A stretch of DNA of 44,321 nt from Pseudomonadota bacterium. Its GTDB lineage: Bacteria; Pseudomonadota; Alphaproteobacteria; SHVZ01. The position numbers were made by a program, and so were the translations under genes. The stretch lies in assembly GCA_016195085.1 (NCBI GenBank), contig JACQAG010000075.1:1-44321 (forward strand), read 5' to 3'. Under the pieces are notes generated by a model that searched no databases, was not told the DNA's origin, and saw only the letters and a program-made list of their open reading frames with translations. Shown here piece after piece: positions 34,625 through 44,321 of this stretch (position 1 is its first letter; the number at the start of each line of letters is the position of its first letter).

Positions 34625-35437
34625 TCAACGGTACCGACGATGCTGCTCTTCGAGGAACGCCGACGGCCGCAACCCCCAGCGGCGCTGCAGCTCGATGAGC
34701 TTGCCCGAGCGATGCCAGTCGGTGACGATTCCGGAGATGAGCTTGCCGTAAGGGCCATTGCGCTCGTCCAGCGGCACCCCGATGCCCCAGGTCCAAGGCT
34801 CCTCGGACGGCAAGGGCAGCTCGAAGCCGGACCAGCGCTCGCCGCGGGTGAGCCGGGCCGCCAAGGTGGTCTCATCGAACACCCAGGCTTGGCAGCGTCC
34901 ATCCAGGAGCGCGCTCTCGATCTCGGCCGTGGAGGCATAGGGCACGAGGTTGGCTCCGTAGACCTCGACCGCGCGGCGGTTGAAGCTGGCACCGCTCAAT
35001 CCGCAGACCGGCCGCCCCTTGAGCTCGGCCCACGCCTTGAGGCCAAGCTTCGCCGGCGCCAGGACGGCGATGCCGGAGGCATAGTAGGGCGGGTCGATGA
35101 CGCCGATCTCGGCGCGGCGGGCCTGGGTCACCGGCATCGAGGCCAGGATCATGTCGATCCGCCCCGCCTTGAGCCACGGCACCCGGTTGCCGGCGGCCAC
35201 CGTCTGCAGGCGCGGCGGCACGCCCAGCCAATCGGCAACCGACTTGGCGAGGTCGATCTCAAATCCCACCGGATTGCCGCTGTTGTCGATATAACCGAAA
35301 GGCTGGAAGCCGGTGTTGACGCCGATGACGATCTCGCCCTTCTCGGCGATGCGCGTCAGGCTGTCGCCGGCGGCATCGAGACTGAGGGCCACGACGCCGC
35401 AAGCGACGGTGGCCGCGAAGGCGAGCAGCCTCGACAT
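34625..35437 (-). CDS. family-3 periplasmic solute-binding protein (amino-acid type)
   Basis: 270 residues with an N-terminal signal peptide (about 1-24). IVIGVNTGFQPFGYIDNSGNPVGFEIDLAKSVADWLGV is the family-3 opening, and the ligand-pocket segments ILASMPVTQAR and PPYYASGIAVL follow. No permease or ATPase gene adjoins it, so either it serves a distant transporter or has another role. Ends 25 bases before the TatA-like region. Confidence 0.88.
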   Translation of the reverse strand: MSRLLAFAATVACGVVALSLDAAGDSLTRIAEKGEIVIGVNTGFQPFGYIDNSGNPVGFEIDLAKSVADWLGVPPRLQTVAAGNRVPWLKAGRIDMILASMPVTQARRAEIGVIDPPYYASGIAVLAPAKLGLKAWAELKGRPVCGLSGASFNRRAVEVYGANLVPYASTAEIESALLDGRCQAWVFDETTLAARLTRGERWSGFELPLPSEEPWTWGIGVPLDERNGPYGKLISGIVTDWHRSGKLIELQRRWGLRPSAFLEEQHRRYR

Positions 35438-35486
35438 GGGCGGACGCTACTAGGCGAATCGCCTCTTTGCAAGCGGCCTCAAGCTC

Positions 35487-36818
35487 TTAGCGAGAGGCCG
35501 CGAGCTCGCGTAGGGCCGTCGGAGCGCCGGAAGCGGCATGGACGACGCGGCCGCCGACCAAGGTCGCCAGCGCCATTCCCTCGGTCGGCCTGCCGTCGAA
35601 GGGGCTGTTCTTCGACTTGCTCTTGAAACCGGCGACATCGATGCGGTGCGGCCGGTCCGGGTCGATCAGCACGAGATCGGCACTGGCTCCGCGTCCGAGC
35701 CGCCCCTTCGCCAGGCCGAGGCGGAGGGCGGGGTTGCAGGTGAGCTTGGCCAGCGCTTGGCCGAGGCCGAGATGCTTGTTGTGGACGAGCTCGAGCGTCA
35801 GCGGCAGCAGCGTCTCCAGCCCGATGATGCCGGCGGCCGCCTGGGCGAATGGCAGCCGCTTGGAGTCCTGGTCGTGCGGGGCGTGATCGCTGGCGATCGC
35901 ATCGATGGTGCCGTCGGCCAGGCCTTCGACCACGGCCCGGCGATCCCATTCCGAGCGCAAAGGCGGCGACAGCTTGGCGAAGGTCCGATAGTCGCCGACC
36001 GCGGTTTCGTTGAGAGCGAAGTACGGCGGTGCGGTATCGCAGCTGACATCGAGACCTCGCCGCTTCGCCTGACGGATGGCCTCGATGGCGGCCGCGGTCG
36101 AAACATGCGCGGCGTGGTAGCGCCCGCCGGTGAGCTCGACCAGGCGCAGGTCGCGCTCGATCATGATCACTTCCGCCGCCGCCGGGATCCCCGGCACGCC
36201 GAGGCGGGTCGCGATCTCTCCCTCGTTCATGCCCGCCTCGGTGCCGAGGCTCGGCTCCTCGGCGTGCTGCACGATGAGCTGGCCGAACGTCTTGGCGTAG
36301 CTGAGCGCGCGGCGCATGACGAGGGCGTTGGCGATCGTGCGCTCGCCGTCGGTGAAGCCGACCGCACCGGCTTCGCTCATCAGCCCCATCTCCGTCAGCT
36401 CGTTGCCGCTCAAGCTCTTGGTCGCGGCGCCATAGACGCGAATGTCGGCGAGCCCGATCGTGCGCGAGCGGCGCTCGATGAACTGCACCAGGGAGACGTC
36501 GTCGATGATCGGGCTGGTGTTGGGAAGCTGCACCATGGTGCCGATGCCGCCGGCGACGGCAGCCGCCCCGCCCGACTCCATGTTTTCCTTGTGCTCTTCG
36601 CCCGGCTCGCGCAGCTGAACGCGCATGTCGACGAGCGCCGGCGCCAGCACCTGGCCGCCCCCGTCGACCACCGTCATATGCGAGGGCGGTTGTTGGGGCA
36701 GGATGTTCTGTCCGAAATCGGCAATGAGGCCGTCGGCGACGACGAGCTCGCCCATGCTGTCGAGCTTGGTGGCCGGATCGATCAGCCGCACATTGGCGAA
36801 GGCGAGGATCCGGCTCAC
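35487..36818 (-). CDS. pyrC: dihydroorotase-like protein lacking the zinc HxH motif (PyrC')
   Basis: 443-residue amidohydrolase-fold protein whose GTG at 36818 overlaps the pyrB stop by four bases. Active dihydroorotases have D-x-H-x-H-L-R-E-P-G; here the same place reads [10 protein letters not shown] (R66, Q68), so both zinc His are missing. Later sites ([21 protein letters not shown]) are kept. This is the pattern of the pseudo-dihydroorotase PyrC', which supports assembly of aspartate carbamoyltransferase in Pseudomonas and many alphaproteobacteria. A separate catalytic PyrC is then expected elsewhere in the genome. Confidence 0.9.
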   Translation of the reverse strand: MSRILAFANVRLIDPATKLDSMGELVVADGLIADFGQNILPQQPPSHMTVVDGGGQVLAPALVDMRVQLREPGEEHKENMESGGAAAVAGGIGTMVQLPNTSPIIDDVSLVQFIERRSRTIGLADIRVYGAATKSLSGNELTEMGLMSEAGAVGFTDGERTIANALVMRRALSYAKTFGQLIVQHAEEPSLGTEAGMNEGEIATRLGVPGIPAAAEVIMIERDLRLVELTGGRYHAAHVSTAAAIEAIRQAKRRGLDVSCDTAPPYFALNETAVGDYRTFAKLSPPLRSEWDRRAVVEGLADGTIDAIASDHAPHDQDSKRLPFAQAAAGIIGLETLLPLTLELVHNKHLGLGQALAKLTCNPALRLGLAKGRLGRGASADLVLIDPDRPHRIDVAGFKSKSKNSPFDGRPTEGMALATLVGGRVVHAASGAPTALRELAASR

Positions 36819-37780
36819 GGCTGGTTGCGTCCGGGCTCCGCCACCCGGCTGGACAGCATGTCGAGGCATGCCATGCGCACCGCCACACCCATCTCGACCT
36901 GCTGGCGGATGAGCGAACGGTCGATGTCGTCGGCGACCTCGCTGTCGATCTCCACGCCGCGGTTCATCGGTCCGGGATGCATGATGAGGGCGTCGGGTTT
37001 GGCCAGGGCGAGCTTCGCATAGTCGAGCCCGAAGAAATGGAAATACTCGCGGATCGACGGCACGAAGCTGCCGCGCATGCGCTCGGTCTGCAGTCTGAGC
37101 ATCATGATGATGTCGGCGCCCTCGAGACCCTTCTTCATGTCGGTGAAAGCCTCCACACCCAGGCGCTCGATCTCGGCCGGCAGCAATGTAGGCGGGGCCA
37201 CGACACGCACCCGGGCCCCCATGGCGTTCAGGAGATGGATGTTGGAGCGGGCGACGCGGCTATGGGCGACGTCGCCGCAGATCACCACCAGGAGACCGCC
37301 GATGCGCCCCTTGTTTCGGCGGATGGTGAGCGCGTCCAGGAGTGCTTGCGTCGGATGCTCGTGGGTGCCGTCCCCGGCATTGATGACCGAGCAGTTGACC
37401 TTCTCGGACAAGAGCTTGACCGCGCCCGAATCGGGATGGCGCACCACCAGCACGTCCGGATGCATGGCATTCAGCGTCATCGCCGTGTCGATGAGCGTCT
37501 CGCCCTTTTTGATCGCGGAGGAGGCGACCGCCATGTTGAGGACATCCGCGCCAAGCCGTTTGCCGGCGAGCTCGAAGGAGGTGGAGGTGCGGGTCGAGGT
37601 CTCGAAAAAGAGGTTGATCTGGGTGCGCCCGCGCAACACCGAGCCCTTCTTGTCCGGTCGGCGGTTCTGCTCGACATAGCTCTCGGAGAGATCGATGAGC
37701 CCGGTGATCTCGTCCGGCCCCAAACCTTCGATGCCCAGGAGATGGCGGTGCGGGAAGCGGAACTCCGGGCGGGCGGTCAT
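36815..37780 (-). CDS. pyrB: aspartate carbamoyltransferase catalytic subunit
   Basis: 321 residues. Carbamoyl-phosphate site [13 protein letters not shown], then HPTQALLD, the RLQTERM aspartate-binding loop and [12 protein letters not shown]. Makes carbamoyl-aspartate in pyrimidine synthesis. Coupled to pyrC' as in dodecameric ATCase/pseudo-DHOase complexes. A 68-base gap separates its start from palindrome copy 3. Confidence 0.97.
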   Translation of the reverse strand: MTARPEFRFPHRHLLGIEGLGPDEITGLIDLSESYVEQNRRPDKKGSVLRGRTQINLFFETSTRTSTSFELAGKRLGADVLNMAVASSAIKKGETLIDTAMTLNAMHPDVLVVRHPDSGAVKLLSEKVNCSVINAGDGTHEHPTQALLDALTIRRNKGRIGGLLVVICGDVAHSRVARSNIHLLNAMGARVRVVAPPTLLPAEIERLGVEAFTDMKKGLEGADIIMMLRLQTERMRGSFVPSIREYFHFFGLDYAKLALAKPDALIMHPGPMNRGVEIDSEVADDIDRSLIRQQVEMGVAVRMACLDMLSSRVAEPGRNQP

Positions 37781-37848
37781 GAGCCGCGACTATAAGGCGG
37801 GAGCCCAGAGGCGCAACAGGGCGCGTCGCAAGCCCGGTTGCGTCTGTT

Positions 37849-37953
37849 GCCCCCACCCCAACCCTCCCCCACCGAAGACGGCGGGGGAGGGGGTTCGATG
37901 GCGAATCGTTAGAGCCCTCCCCCGCGGATGCGGGGGAGGGTCGGGGTGGGGGC
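37849..37953. repeat. GC-rich palindromic dispersed repeat, copy 3
   Basis: 105 bases bounded by GCCCCCACCCC and GGGGTGGGGGC, with the same two-hairpin interior but a more divergent centre than copies 1 and 2. Its last base is shared with the stop codon of the VOC gene on the minus strand. All three copies abut gene 3' ends. Confidence 0.88.
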
Positions 37954-38342
37954 TATGCCGGCCGCCAGCCGATCTCGACGCGATTGCCGGCGGGATCATG
38001 GGTGAAGAAGCGCTCGAGGCCGTCGGCCTGCGGTTGATCCTCGGTGACGGCGAAGCCGGCGGCCAGCACGCGGGCGCGCATCCCTTCGAGATCGGCCACG
38101 CGAAAGCAGACATGGCGTCGGCTGCCCGCACCTGCCGCGCCGGGCTCGATCGCGATGTGGAACTGGGCGTTGCCAAGCGCGTACCAAGCGCCCCCGCGGC
38201 GCTTCAACGCCTCCGGCTTGGCGATCTCGCCCAGGCCCAGAACCTGGCCGTAGAAGACCTTGGCTGCGGCCTCCAGCTCCGGGGGCACGGTCACCTGCAC
38301 ATGGTCGATGGCGATCGTCGCTTCAGCTTCGCTTGAGGGCAT
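37953..38342 (-). CDS. VOC/glyoxalase-fold protein
   Basis: 129-residue single-repeat VOC protein ([52 protein letters not shown]). His at the start of the first strand and the C-terminal Glu (NRVEIGW) are likely metal ligands. ATG at 38342 with GGGAG upstream; it overlaps the ruvX 3' end by 20 bases. Substrate unknown (glyoxalase, dioxygenase and resistance proteins share the fold). Confidence 0.85.
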   Translation of the reverse strand: MPSSEAEATIAIDHVQVTVPPELEAAAKVFYGQVLGLGEIAKPEALKRRGGAWYALGNAQFHIAIEPGAAGAGSRRHVCFRVADLEGMRARVLAAGFAVTEDQPQADGLERFFTHDPAGNRVEIGWRPA

Positions 38343-38787
38343 CGAGCGCTCCCTGCAGGATGTAGGCGGCGGCGAGCTTGTCGACCAGCTCGGCGCGGCG
38401 TTGGCGCGAGGCGTCGGCATCGATCAAGGTGCGGGTCACCGCCGCGGTCGACAGGCGCTCGTCCCAGAAGGCGATCTCCAGATCGGCGCGCTCCAAGAGG
38501 TTGCGCGCGAACTGGCGTACCGACTGGCAGCGCGGTCCTTCCGATCCGTCCATGTTGAGCGGCAAACCGATGATCAACGCGCCGACCTGGCGCTCGGCGA
38601 TCACCTCGGCCAGCGCTGCCGCATCGGCCTGGAATTTGCGGCGCTTGATGGTGGTGACGGGCGTTGCCACGGTGTGCGAGCTGTCCGATAGCGCCAGCCC
38701 GATGGTTTTCGTGCCTACGTCCAGGCCTAGGATGCGTTGGCCCGGCTTCAACAATGGCTTGAGGTCGGCGGGGTTGCGGATCGCCAT
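38323..38787 (-). CDS. ruvX: YqgF/RuvX-family nuclease
   Basis: 154 residues of RNase H fold: [17 protein letters not shown] (catalytic Asp), [32 protein letters not shown] (catalytic Glu) and [10 protein letters not shown]. YqgF is an essential protein acting in 16S rRNA 5' processing and proposed Holliday-junction resolution. Divergent from gatC with about 100 bases between them, an arrangement typical of alphaproteobacteria. Confidence 0.92.
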   Translation of the reverse strand: MAIRNPADLKPLLKPGQRILGLDVGTKTIGLALSDSSHTVATPVTTIKRRKFQADAAALAEVIAERQVGALIIGLPLNMDGSEGPRCQSVRQFARNLLERADLEIAFWDERLSTAAVTRTLIDADASRQRRAELVDKLAAAYILQGALDALKRS

Positions 38788-38887
38788 GGCGGATGATAGT
38801 GTCCGCGCCGCTTTCGGACCCAGCATTTTCCTGGCTTCCCGGGCCGGACCAGAGCGGCGGGTCGAATCCTTCGCAGAGAATTGGTCG

Positions 38888-39175
38888 ATGCCCCTCGATA
38901 AAGCCACCGTCCGCAACGTCGCGACGCTAGCGCGCATTCGCGTGGCCGATGCGGAGCTCGAGCATTTGGCCGGCGAGCTCGACCATGTCCTGAAGTGGAT
39001 CGAGCAGCTAAACGAGGTCGATGTGAGCGGCGTCGAGCCGATGACCAGCGTCGTCGCCATGAAGCCGACGCTGCGCCAGGACGCGGTCGCCGATGGCGGC
39101 AAGCCCGAGCAGATCCTGGCCAACGCGCCGGAGGCGACGCAAGGCTTCTTCGTCGTGCCCAAGGTTCTCGAGTGA
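38888..39175 (+). CDS. gatC: Asp/Glu-tRNA(Asn/Gln) amidotransferase subunit C
   Basis: 95 residues. [46 protein letters not shown] is the GatC domain that wraps GatA-GatB. ATG at 38888; its TGA overlaps the gatA ATG (TGATG). First gene of gatCAB. Confidence 0.95.
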   Translation: MPLDKATVRNVATLARIRVADAELEHLAGELDHVLKWIEQLNEVDVSGVEPMTSVVAMKPTLRQDAVADGGKPEQILANAPEATQGFFVVPKVLE

Positions 39176-40632
39176 TGGGCCCGACCGATCTCACCATCGC
39201 CGAAGCGCGGGATCAGCTGCAGGCCCGCACGCTGGGTGCTGTCGAGCTCGCGGAGGCGCATCTGCAGGCGATGGCAGAGGCGCGGGTGCTGAACGCCTTC
39301 GTGACCGAGACGCCGGAGCGGGCGCGGGCCGACGCGAAAGCCGCCGAGGCGCGGCTGGCGAAGGGCGAAGCGCGGGCGCTCGAGGGCATTCCCCTCGGCA
39401 TCAAGGATCTCTTCTGTACCAAGGGCATTCTGACGACCGCCGGCAGCCATATCCTCGACGGCTTCAAGCCGCCCTACGAGTCGACGGTGACCCAGCAGCT
39501 CTGGCAGGCGGGCGCGGTGATGCTGGGCAAGCTCAACATGGACGAGTTCGCCATGGGCTCCTCCAACATGACGAGCTATTACGGGCCGGTCAGGAACCCC
39601 TGGAGCCGGGCGGGCGACAATCGTCCGCTGGTCCCCGGCGGCTCCTCCGGCGGCTCGGCCGCGGCGGTGGCGGCCCGCATCGTCATGGGGGCGACCGCGA
39701 CCGATACCGGCGGATCGATCCGCCAGCCCGCCTCCTTCACCGGCACGGTCGGAGTCAAGCCGACCTATGGCCGCTGCTCGCGCTGGGGCATCGTCGCCTT
39801 CGCCTCCTCCTTGGACCAGGCCGGACCGATCGCCCGCACCGTCAAGGACGCCGCCATACTCCTCGGCGTCATGGCCGGCCACGACCCCAAGGATTCGACC
39901 TCGGCCCACGCGCCGGTGCCCGACTTCGAGGCGGCGCTGGCGCGCGGCGTCAGAGGACTTAGAATCGGGATCCCGAAGGAATATCGGATCGACGGCATGA
40001 ACGAGGCGATCGACGCGATCTGGCGGAGCGGCATCGATTGGCTTGAGGCGGCCGGCGCCACCACGCTCGAGGTGTCGTTGCCGCACACCAAATACGCGCT
40101 GCCCACCTACTACGTGATCGCGCCGGCGGAGGCGTCTTCAAATCTCGCCCGCTATGACGGCGTTCGCTTCGGCCTGCGCGTTCCGGGCAAGACGCTCGAC
40201 GAGATGTACGAGAACACCCGCGCCGAGGGTTTCGGCAAAGAAGTGCGCCGGCGCATCATGATCGGCACCTATGTGCTGTCGGCGGGCTACTACGATGCCT
40301 ACTATCTGCGCGCCCAGCGCGTGCGCCAGCTGATCGCGCGCGACTTCACCGAGGCCTACAAGAATGTCGACCTCATCCTGACGCCGACGGCGCCGACCGA
40401 CGCGTTTGCCATCGGCGAGAAGATGGACGATCCGGTCGCCATGTATCTGAACGACGTGTTCACGGTTCCATCCAGCCTCGCGGGCTTGCCGGGCATCTCG
40501 GTGCCTTGCGGCCTTTCCGCCGGCGGGTTGCCCTTGGGCCTGCAGGTGCTGGGTCGTGCCTTCGATGAGGAGACGCTGTTCGCCGCCGCCCGCGTGCTCG
40601 AGGACGCCGCCGGCTTCGGGGCCAGGCCATGA
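39175..40632 (+). CDS. gatA: Asp/Glu-tRNA(Asn/Gln) amidotransferase subunit A
   Basis: 485-residue amidase-signature protein that releases ammonia from glutamine. Catalytic Lys in PLGIKDLF, the cis-Ser loop [12 protein letters not shown] and the Ser nucleophile in [12 protein letters not shown] are visible. ATG at 39175 shares one base with the gatC stop; its own stop overlaps gatB by four bases. Confidence 0.97.
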   Translation: MGPTDLTIAEARDQLQARTLGAVELAEAHLQAMAEARVLNAFVTETPERARADAKAAEARLAKGEARALEGIPLGIKDLFCTKGILTTAGSHILDGFKPPYESTVTQQLWQAGAVMLGKLNMDEFAMGSSNMTSYYGPVRNPWSRAGDNRPLVPGGSSGGSAAAVAARIVMGATATDTGGSIRQPASFTGTVGVKPTYGRCSRWGIVAFASSLDQAGPIARTVKDAAILLGVMAGHDPKDSTSAHAPVPDFEAALARGVRGLRIGIPKEYRIDGMNEAIDAIWRSGIDWLEAAGATTLEVSLPHTKYALPTYYVIAPAEASSNLARYDGVRFGLRVPGKTLDEMYENTRAEGFGKEVRRRIMIGTYVLSAGYYDAYYLRAQRVRQLIARDFTEAYKNVDLILTPTAPTDAFAIGEKMDDPVAMYLNDVFTVPSSLAGLPGISVPCGLSAGGLPLGLQVLGRAFDEETLFAAARVLEDAAGFGARP

Positions 40633-42185
40633 GCCTCTTCAAAGGCGAGACCGGAGAATGGGAGGTCGTCATCGGGCTCGAGGTGCATGCCCAGGTGATC
40701 TCCAAGTCGAAGCTGTTCTCCGCCGCGGCCACCGAGTTCGGCGCCGAGCCCAACACCCAGGTGAGCTTCGTCGATGCCGCCTTTCCCGGCATGCTCCCGG
40801 TGATCAATCGCACGTGCATCGAGCAGGCGGTCAAGAGCGGGCTTGGCATCAACGGCGAGGTCAACGAGATTTCAGTCTTCGACCGCAAAAACTACTTTTA
40901 TGCCGATCTGCCGCCCGGCTATCAGATCTCCCAGTATTCGCGCCCCATCGTCAGCGGCGGGCATCTCCTCCTCGACATGCCCGACGGCTCGCCCCGGCGC
41001 ATCGGCATCACGCGCCTGCATCTGGAGCAGGATGCCGGCAAGAGCCTGCACGACCAGCATCCGAGCCTGAGCTACATCGACCTGAACCGCGCCGGTGTGG
41101 CCTTGATGGAGATCGTCTCCGAGCCGGATCTGCGCACGGCCGAGGAGGCTGGGCTCTACATCAAGAAGCTGCGCTCGATCCTGCGCTACCTCGGCACCTG
41201 CGACGGCAACATGGAGGAGGGGAGCCTGCGCTGCGACTGCAACGTCTCGGTCAGGCGTCCCGGCGCCGCGCTCGGCACCCGCACCGAGACCAAGAACGTG
41301 AACTCGGTCCGCTACGTCATGCAGGCGATCGAGTACGAGACGCGCCGCCAGGTCGAGGTGCTCGAATCCGGCGGTGCCATCAAGCAGGAAACCCGGCTCT
41401 TCGACCCGGGCAAGGGCGAGACCAGGCCGATGCGCTCCAAGGAGCACGCCCACGACTATCGATATTTCCCCGATCCGGACCTGCTGCCGCTCGAGCTCGA
41501 CCGCGGCTGGATCGAAGCGATGCGCCGGTCCCTGCCGGAGCTGCCGGACGAGAAGAAGGCGCGCTTCGTCAGGCAATATGGATTGACCGACTACGCGGCG
41601 TCTGTACTCGTGGCGGAGCGCGAACAAGCGGACTACTACGAGCAGAACAATCGGCCGATTCTTAAGGCAGTTGGTGGTATGTCTCTCGACGTCGATAAGG
41701 TATTCAGGTCGGGATCAGATTATACGGTCATAAATGACGTACCGAACAAAGATTGGGTCATATCAACTAGCACTGCGACAGCGAATGTCGTCACATCTGA
41801 AATATTTGGGTTGATGAATCGCAAAGCGATTCCAATCACGCATGAGACGATCCAGCGGTTGGATATCATTGGCCTCGAAAAGCTGAAGTACGACGGAACC
41901 ATCTCCGGGCGGATCGCCAAGGAGGTGTTCGAGGCCATGGTCGAGACCGGCAAGCCTGCTTCGGCGATCGTCGAGGAGAAGGGCCTCCAGCAGGTCTCCG
42001 ATACGGGCGCGCTCGAAGCGGCCGTCGCCGATGTCATGGCGAAGAACGCCGACAAGGTGGCGGAATATCGCTCCGGCAAGGAGAAACTGTTCGGCTTCTT
42101 CGTGGGCCAGGTGATGAAGGCAACCGGCGGCAAGGCCAATCCGGGCGTGGTCAACCAGATCCTGAAGGCCAAGCTCGCGGGCTGA
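40629..42185 (+). CDS. gatB: Asp/Glu-tRNA(Asn/Gln) amidotransferase subunit B
   Basis: 518 residues. [31 protein letters not shown] and [11 protein letters not shown] mark the kinase domain that activates Asp/Glu-tRNA; the C-terminal YqeY-like tail ([37 protein letters not shown]) binds tRNA. Between ADYYE and DGTISG the protein has about 83 residues against about 49 in a recalled Staphylococcus GatB, and that stretch is markedly AT-rich. The frame stays open, so the gene is probably functional with an altered linker/helical domain. See the entry for 41610-41880. Confidence 0.95.
   Translation: MSLFKGETGEWEVVIGLEVHAQVISKSKLFSAAATEFGAEPNTQVSFVDAAFPGMLPVINRTCIEQAVKSGLGINGEVNEISVFDRKNYFYADLPPGYQISQYSRPIVSGGHLLLDMPDGSPRRIGITRLHLEQDAGKSLHDQHPSLSYIDLNRAGVALMEIVSEPDLRTAEEAGLYIKKLRSILRYLGTCDGNMEEGSLRCDCNVSVRRPGAALGTRTETKNVNSVRYVMQAIEYETRRQVEVLESGGAIKQETRLFDPGKGETRPMRSKEHAHDYRYFPDPDLLPLELDRGWIEAMRRSLPELPDEKKARFVRQYGLTDYAASVLVAEREQADYYEQNNRPILKAVGGMSLDVDKVFRSGSDYTVINDVPNKDWVISTSTATANVVTSEIFGLMNRKAIPITHETIQRLDIIGLEKLKYDGTISGRIAKEVFEAMVETGKPASAIVEEKGLQQVSDTGALEAAVADVMAKNADKVAEYRSGKEKLFGFFVGQVMKATGGKANPGVVNQILKAKLAG
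41610..41880 (+). other. low-GC mosaic segment inside gatB
   Basis: Counted GC is 42% over 41701-41820 and 46% over 41641-41880, against about 77% in a typical upstream line (41221-41280). Codon choice shifts to ATA, TCA, AAT and GTA codons rare elsewhere in the gene. The encoded stretch (about residues 330-417) includes roughly 34 extra residues, then rejoins the family sequence at [10 protein letters not shown]. This suggests recombination with foreign DNA or an in-frame insertion. Confidence 0.7.
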
Positions 42186-42219
42186 GCGGCCGCGCCAAGG
42201 AGAGAAGCGGAGAAGCGAG

Positions 42220-42840
42220 ATGGCGACCCAGACCTACACCCTCTACGGCGCGGCCTTGTCGATCCCCTCGGTCAAGGTCGGCATGGCGCTGGCGATGACC
42301 GGCACGCCCTACAGCTATAAGCATGTCGATCTGCGCACCGGCCAGCACAAGACGCCGGAATACATCGCCATCAATCGCTTTGGCCAGGTGCCGGCCTTGA
42401 AGCATGGCGAGATGACTGTCGTGCAGTCCGACGTCATCCTCGAATATCTGGGCGAGAAGACGAAGAAGTTCTGGCCCAAGGACAAGGCGGCGCAATACCA
42501 GGTCAAGGAGTGGCTCGCCTGGGAGCTCGACCTTTGCGTGCCCGGCATCGCCATGCCCCGGGCGCTCACCCGCTTCCAGCAGGGCGATCCGGTGGTGATC
42601 GAGTTCATGCGCAAGCGCGGCGAGCGGGCGCTCGGCATGCTGGAGGCGCAGCTCTCCAAGACCGCCTATCTCTGCGGCTCGGAGCCGAGCATGGCCGATA
42701 TCGCCTGCGCGGTCGACTTGAGCTATCTGGACGAGGCGGGCCTCAGCCTCGACAATTTTCCAAGCGTGCGTTCCTGGCATGCCCGCATGGCGGCGCTGCC
42801 GGGCTGGAAGAATCCAAAAGAGGCGCTGCCCACCTCGTGA
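42220..42840 (+). CDS. glutathione S-transferase-like protein
   Basis: 206 residues with an N-terminal thioredoxin-like domain (TLYGAALSIPSVKVGMAL, then GQVPALKHGEMTVVQSDVILEYL with the cis-Pro and glutathione-binding SD) and a helical C-terminal domain. The SIPSVK position carries a serine, so a Ser-type GST is likely. Four-base overlap with the next gene (GTGA) suggests one transcript; the pairing with a sulfur-amino-acid enzyme fits thiol metabolism (inference). Confidence 0.9.
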   Translation: MATQTYTLYGAALSIPSVKVGMALAMTGTPYSYKHVDLRTGQHKTPEYIAINRFGQVPALKHGEMTVVQSDVILEYLGEKTKKFWPKDKAAQYQVKEWLAWELDLCVPGIAMPRALTRFQQGDPVVIEFMRKRGERALGMLEAQLSKTAYLCGSEPSMADIACAVDLSYLDEAGLSLDNFPSVRSWHARMAALPGWKNPKEALPTS

Positions 42841-43982
42841 CCTCCAAGAACACCCATCCGGCGACCCGTTGCGCCCAGGCGCTGGGCGCCATCGATCCGA
42901 CGACCAAGGCGCTGGTGCCGCCCTTGCACGCGGCCACCACCTTCGAGCGCGAGGCCGATCTCGGATACCCCCAGGGCTTCAGCTATTCGCGCAACGACGG
43001 GCCGACGCAGAAGGCCCTGGAAGCGGTGCTGGCCGATCTCGAAGGGGCTGCCGACGCGCTCGCCTTCGCCTCGGGCATGTCGGCGGCGGCGGCGGTGTTC
43101 TTGGCCTTGAGGCCCGGCGACCACGTGCTGGCGCAGCAGACGATGTATTGGGGTTTGCGCAAATGGCTGCTCGAGGTGGCGCGGCCCTGGGGCCTCGAGG
43201 TCGACTTCGTGCCGGCAGGCGATGTCGGCGCGATCGAAGCCGCCATCAAGCCCGGGCGCACCCGTTTGGTGTGGCTGGAGAGCCCGGCCAACCCCACCTG
43301 GGAAGTCGTCGACCTCGCCGCCGCTTCCCGCGTCGTCCATGAAGCCGGCGCGTTGATCGCCGTCGACTCCACCGTCGCCACGCCGGTCCTGACCCGCCCG
43401 ATCGCGCACGGCGTCGACATCGTCATGCATTCCGCCACCAAATATCTGAATGGCCACTCCGATGTGCTCGCCGGCGCGCTCATGACCCAGCGCAACGACG
43501 CTTTCTGGGCGCAGATCAAGGAGGTGCGCAAGGGCTTGGGCGGCATCTTGGCGCCGTTCGAGTCGTGGCTCTTGCTCAGGGGCGTGCGCACCTTGTTCGT
43601 GCGGGTCCGGCAAGCTTCGAAGAGCGCCGAGGCGATCGCGCTCCACTTCGAGCATCATCCAAAGGTCACGGCCGTGCTCTATCCCGGCCTTGAGAGCCAC
43701 CCCGGACACGCGGTGGCGAAGCGGCAGATGGTTGGCGGCTTCGGCGGCATGCTCTCGATCCGGGTGAAAGGCGGGGAAGCCGGCGCCGTCAAAGTCGCCG
43801 CAAGGCTGCATGTCTTCAAGCGCGCCACCTCGCTCGGCGGTGTGGAGAGCCTGGTCGAGCACCGGGCCTCGATCGAAGGGGCCGGCAGCCCCTGTCCTCC
43901 GGATCTGCTCAGGCTTTCCGTCGGCATCGAGGATACGGGCGATCTCGTCGCCGATCTCGATCAGGCGCTGGCGGGAGTCTGA
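42837..43982 (+). CDS. cystathionine gamma-synthase/beta-lyase-family PLP enzyme
   Basis: 381 residues from a GTG at 42837. TRCAQALGAIDPTTKALVPPLHAATTFE opening, YSRNDGPTQ, the SGMSAAAAVFLAL phosphate loop, and the PLP lysine in HSATKYLNGHSD; SLGGVESLVEHRAS is the late family block. The family makes or splits cystathionine or O-acyl-homoserine derivatives; the exact reaction cannot be read from sequence alone. Confidence 0.92.
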   Translation: MTSKNTHPATRCAQALGAIDPTTKALVPPLHAATTFEREADLGYPQGFSYSRNDGPTQKALEAVLADLEGAADALAFASGMSAAAAVFLALRPGDHVLAQQTMYWGLRKWLLEVARPWGLEVDFVPAGDVGAIEAAIKPGRTRLVWLESPANPTWEVVDLAAASRVVHEAGALIAVDSTVATPVLTRPIAHGVDIVMHSATKYLNGHSDVLAGALMTQRNDAFWAQIKEVRKGLGGILAPFESWLLLRGVRTLFVRVRQASKSAEAIALHFEHHPKVTAVLYPGLESHPGHAVAKRQMVGGFGGMLSIRVKGGEAGAVKVAARLHVFKRATSLGGVESLVEHRASIEGAGSPCPPDLLRLSVGIEDTGDLVADLDQALAGV

Positions 43983-44021
43983 CGAGGCCGATCCGTCGCC
44001 AGCGCCGGCGAATGCGGCGCG

Positions 44022-44080
44022 GGGCAGGCGTGGCTGGCGACATTGCATTTGCAAGACGCCATCCCCCCAACACCTGCCCC
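44022..44080. terminator. long hairpin after the cystathionine-enzyme gene
   Basis: GGGGCAGGCGTGG (44022-44034) pairs with CCAACACCTGCCCC (44067-44080), and inside lie TGGCG/CGCCA and TTGC/GCAA arms closing on ATTT. A stable imperfect stem 40 bases after the stop codon; no T-run, so termination is probable but factor-independent release is uncertain. Confidence 0.5.
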
Positions 44081-44182
44081 GGCCGTATGCAACATCAAAT
44101 GGAGAGGCTTGTTCAGCTATCGCGTCTAGCGCATGGGCCACTCTCCTCTGTCGTTGCGGGTCGAAAATCGCCGCACCGCTTC

Positions 44183-44321
44183 TAGGCCGAACTTTACCCT
44201 GTGTTTTGCGATAAGCGCTTGAGCTGTTTGACTGTCTGCGGCTTTTCGGCTGCTTTTGTGTCCATGTAGATAGAGGGATATTACTTGACATGGCGCCAGC
44301 TTGGTGATTCAAGCTCGTCAT
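44183..44321 (+). mobile_element. left end of a probable insertion sequence, cut by the window edge
   Basis: TAGGCCGAACTTTACCC at 44183-44199 is an inverted match (16 of 17) to 111-127 at the other edge. The flanking target reads CTAG here. Beyond it a plus-strand frame is open from 44270 to the end (ending LTWRQLGDSSSS after a TTG at 44285), which could begin a transposase, but too little is visible to claim it. The two copies would have the same orientation. Confidence 0.42.

Noticed and set aside
42723-44321. 532-codon minus-strand frame running off the window end
   Set aside because: Mostly antisense to the cystathionine-family gene; only the last few hundred bases are free and they contain the hairpin and IS end.

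Overview
The window reads as chromosomal DNA from a GC-rich alphaproteobacterium, most likely of the Rhodospirillales or a related order (inference; no database search was possible). The grounds are a GatCAB operon behind a divergent ruvX/yqgF, overlapping pyrB and pyrC' genes whose dihydroorotase lacks its zinc HxH motif, PmtA-like methyltransferases, a DUF1127 protein and high-GC codon use. Genes are tightly packed, with many ATGA or GTGA start/stop overlaps. Both outer edges carry what look like ends of the same insertion-sequence family: a 17-base inverted match at 111-127 and 44183-44199.

Layout. 1-3192 is accessory: an IS tail, an unrecognised gene (489-1346) and two paralogous GNAT-like genes on the minus strand. 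3349-6639 holds an acetylpolyamine amidohydrolase-like deacetylase, a cold-shock protein with a strong terminator, and aspS. 6640-7864 is a rearranged patch: a vapBC-type toxin-antitoxin pair lies between two ~180-base direct repeats, each made of a GC-rich palindromic element plus the 3' end of rfbA. 7865-21865 is mostly surface-glycan biology: rfbCBDA (dTDP-L-rhamnose) on the minus strand, then on the plus strand a rhamnosyltransferase-like GT2, two tandem PmtA-like methyltransferases, a MocR regulator, an FG-GAP/UnbV protein, a GT39-like membrane glycosyltransferase, a nucleotide-sugar epimerase/dehydratase and a DegT-type sugar aminotransferase. Two abutting CTAG-bounded inverted-repeat elements split the last two genes.

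22190-32243 is a coherent catabolic island. A threonine-synthase-like PLP enzyme faces an M24 hydrolase plus AstE/AspA deacylase pair. That pair diverges from a polyamine-type ABC importer (binding protein, two permeases, ATPase), which is followed by a short-chain dehydrogenase, a FadR-type GntR repressor and a phytanoyl-CoA-dioxygenase-family enzyme. The M24 plus AstE pair has the architecture of ectoine degradation (DoeA/DoeB, also called EutD/EutE), so the island may import and hydrolyse an ectoine-like or N-acyl-amino-acid compound. A sequence fitting the FadR-family operator TNGTNNNACNA lies in the divergent promoter, and a near match lies just before the PLP enzyme.

32326-43982 is largely conserved: a glycan-lipid module (methyltransferase, GtrB/ArnC-like transferase, small ArnE-like protein), a short TatA-like protein, a family-3 solute-binding protein, pyrB-pyrC', a third copy of the GC-rich palindrome, a VOC protein, ruvX, gatC-gatA-gatB, a GST and a cystathionine gamma-synthase-family enzyme. 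gatB carries a low-GC stretch about 30 residues longer than expected. The His in the AspRS anticodon-binding domain and the GatCAB operon together suggest transamidation-dependent Asn-tRNA (and possibly Gln-tRNA) synthesis.
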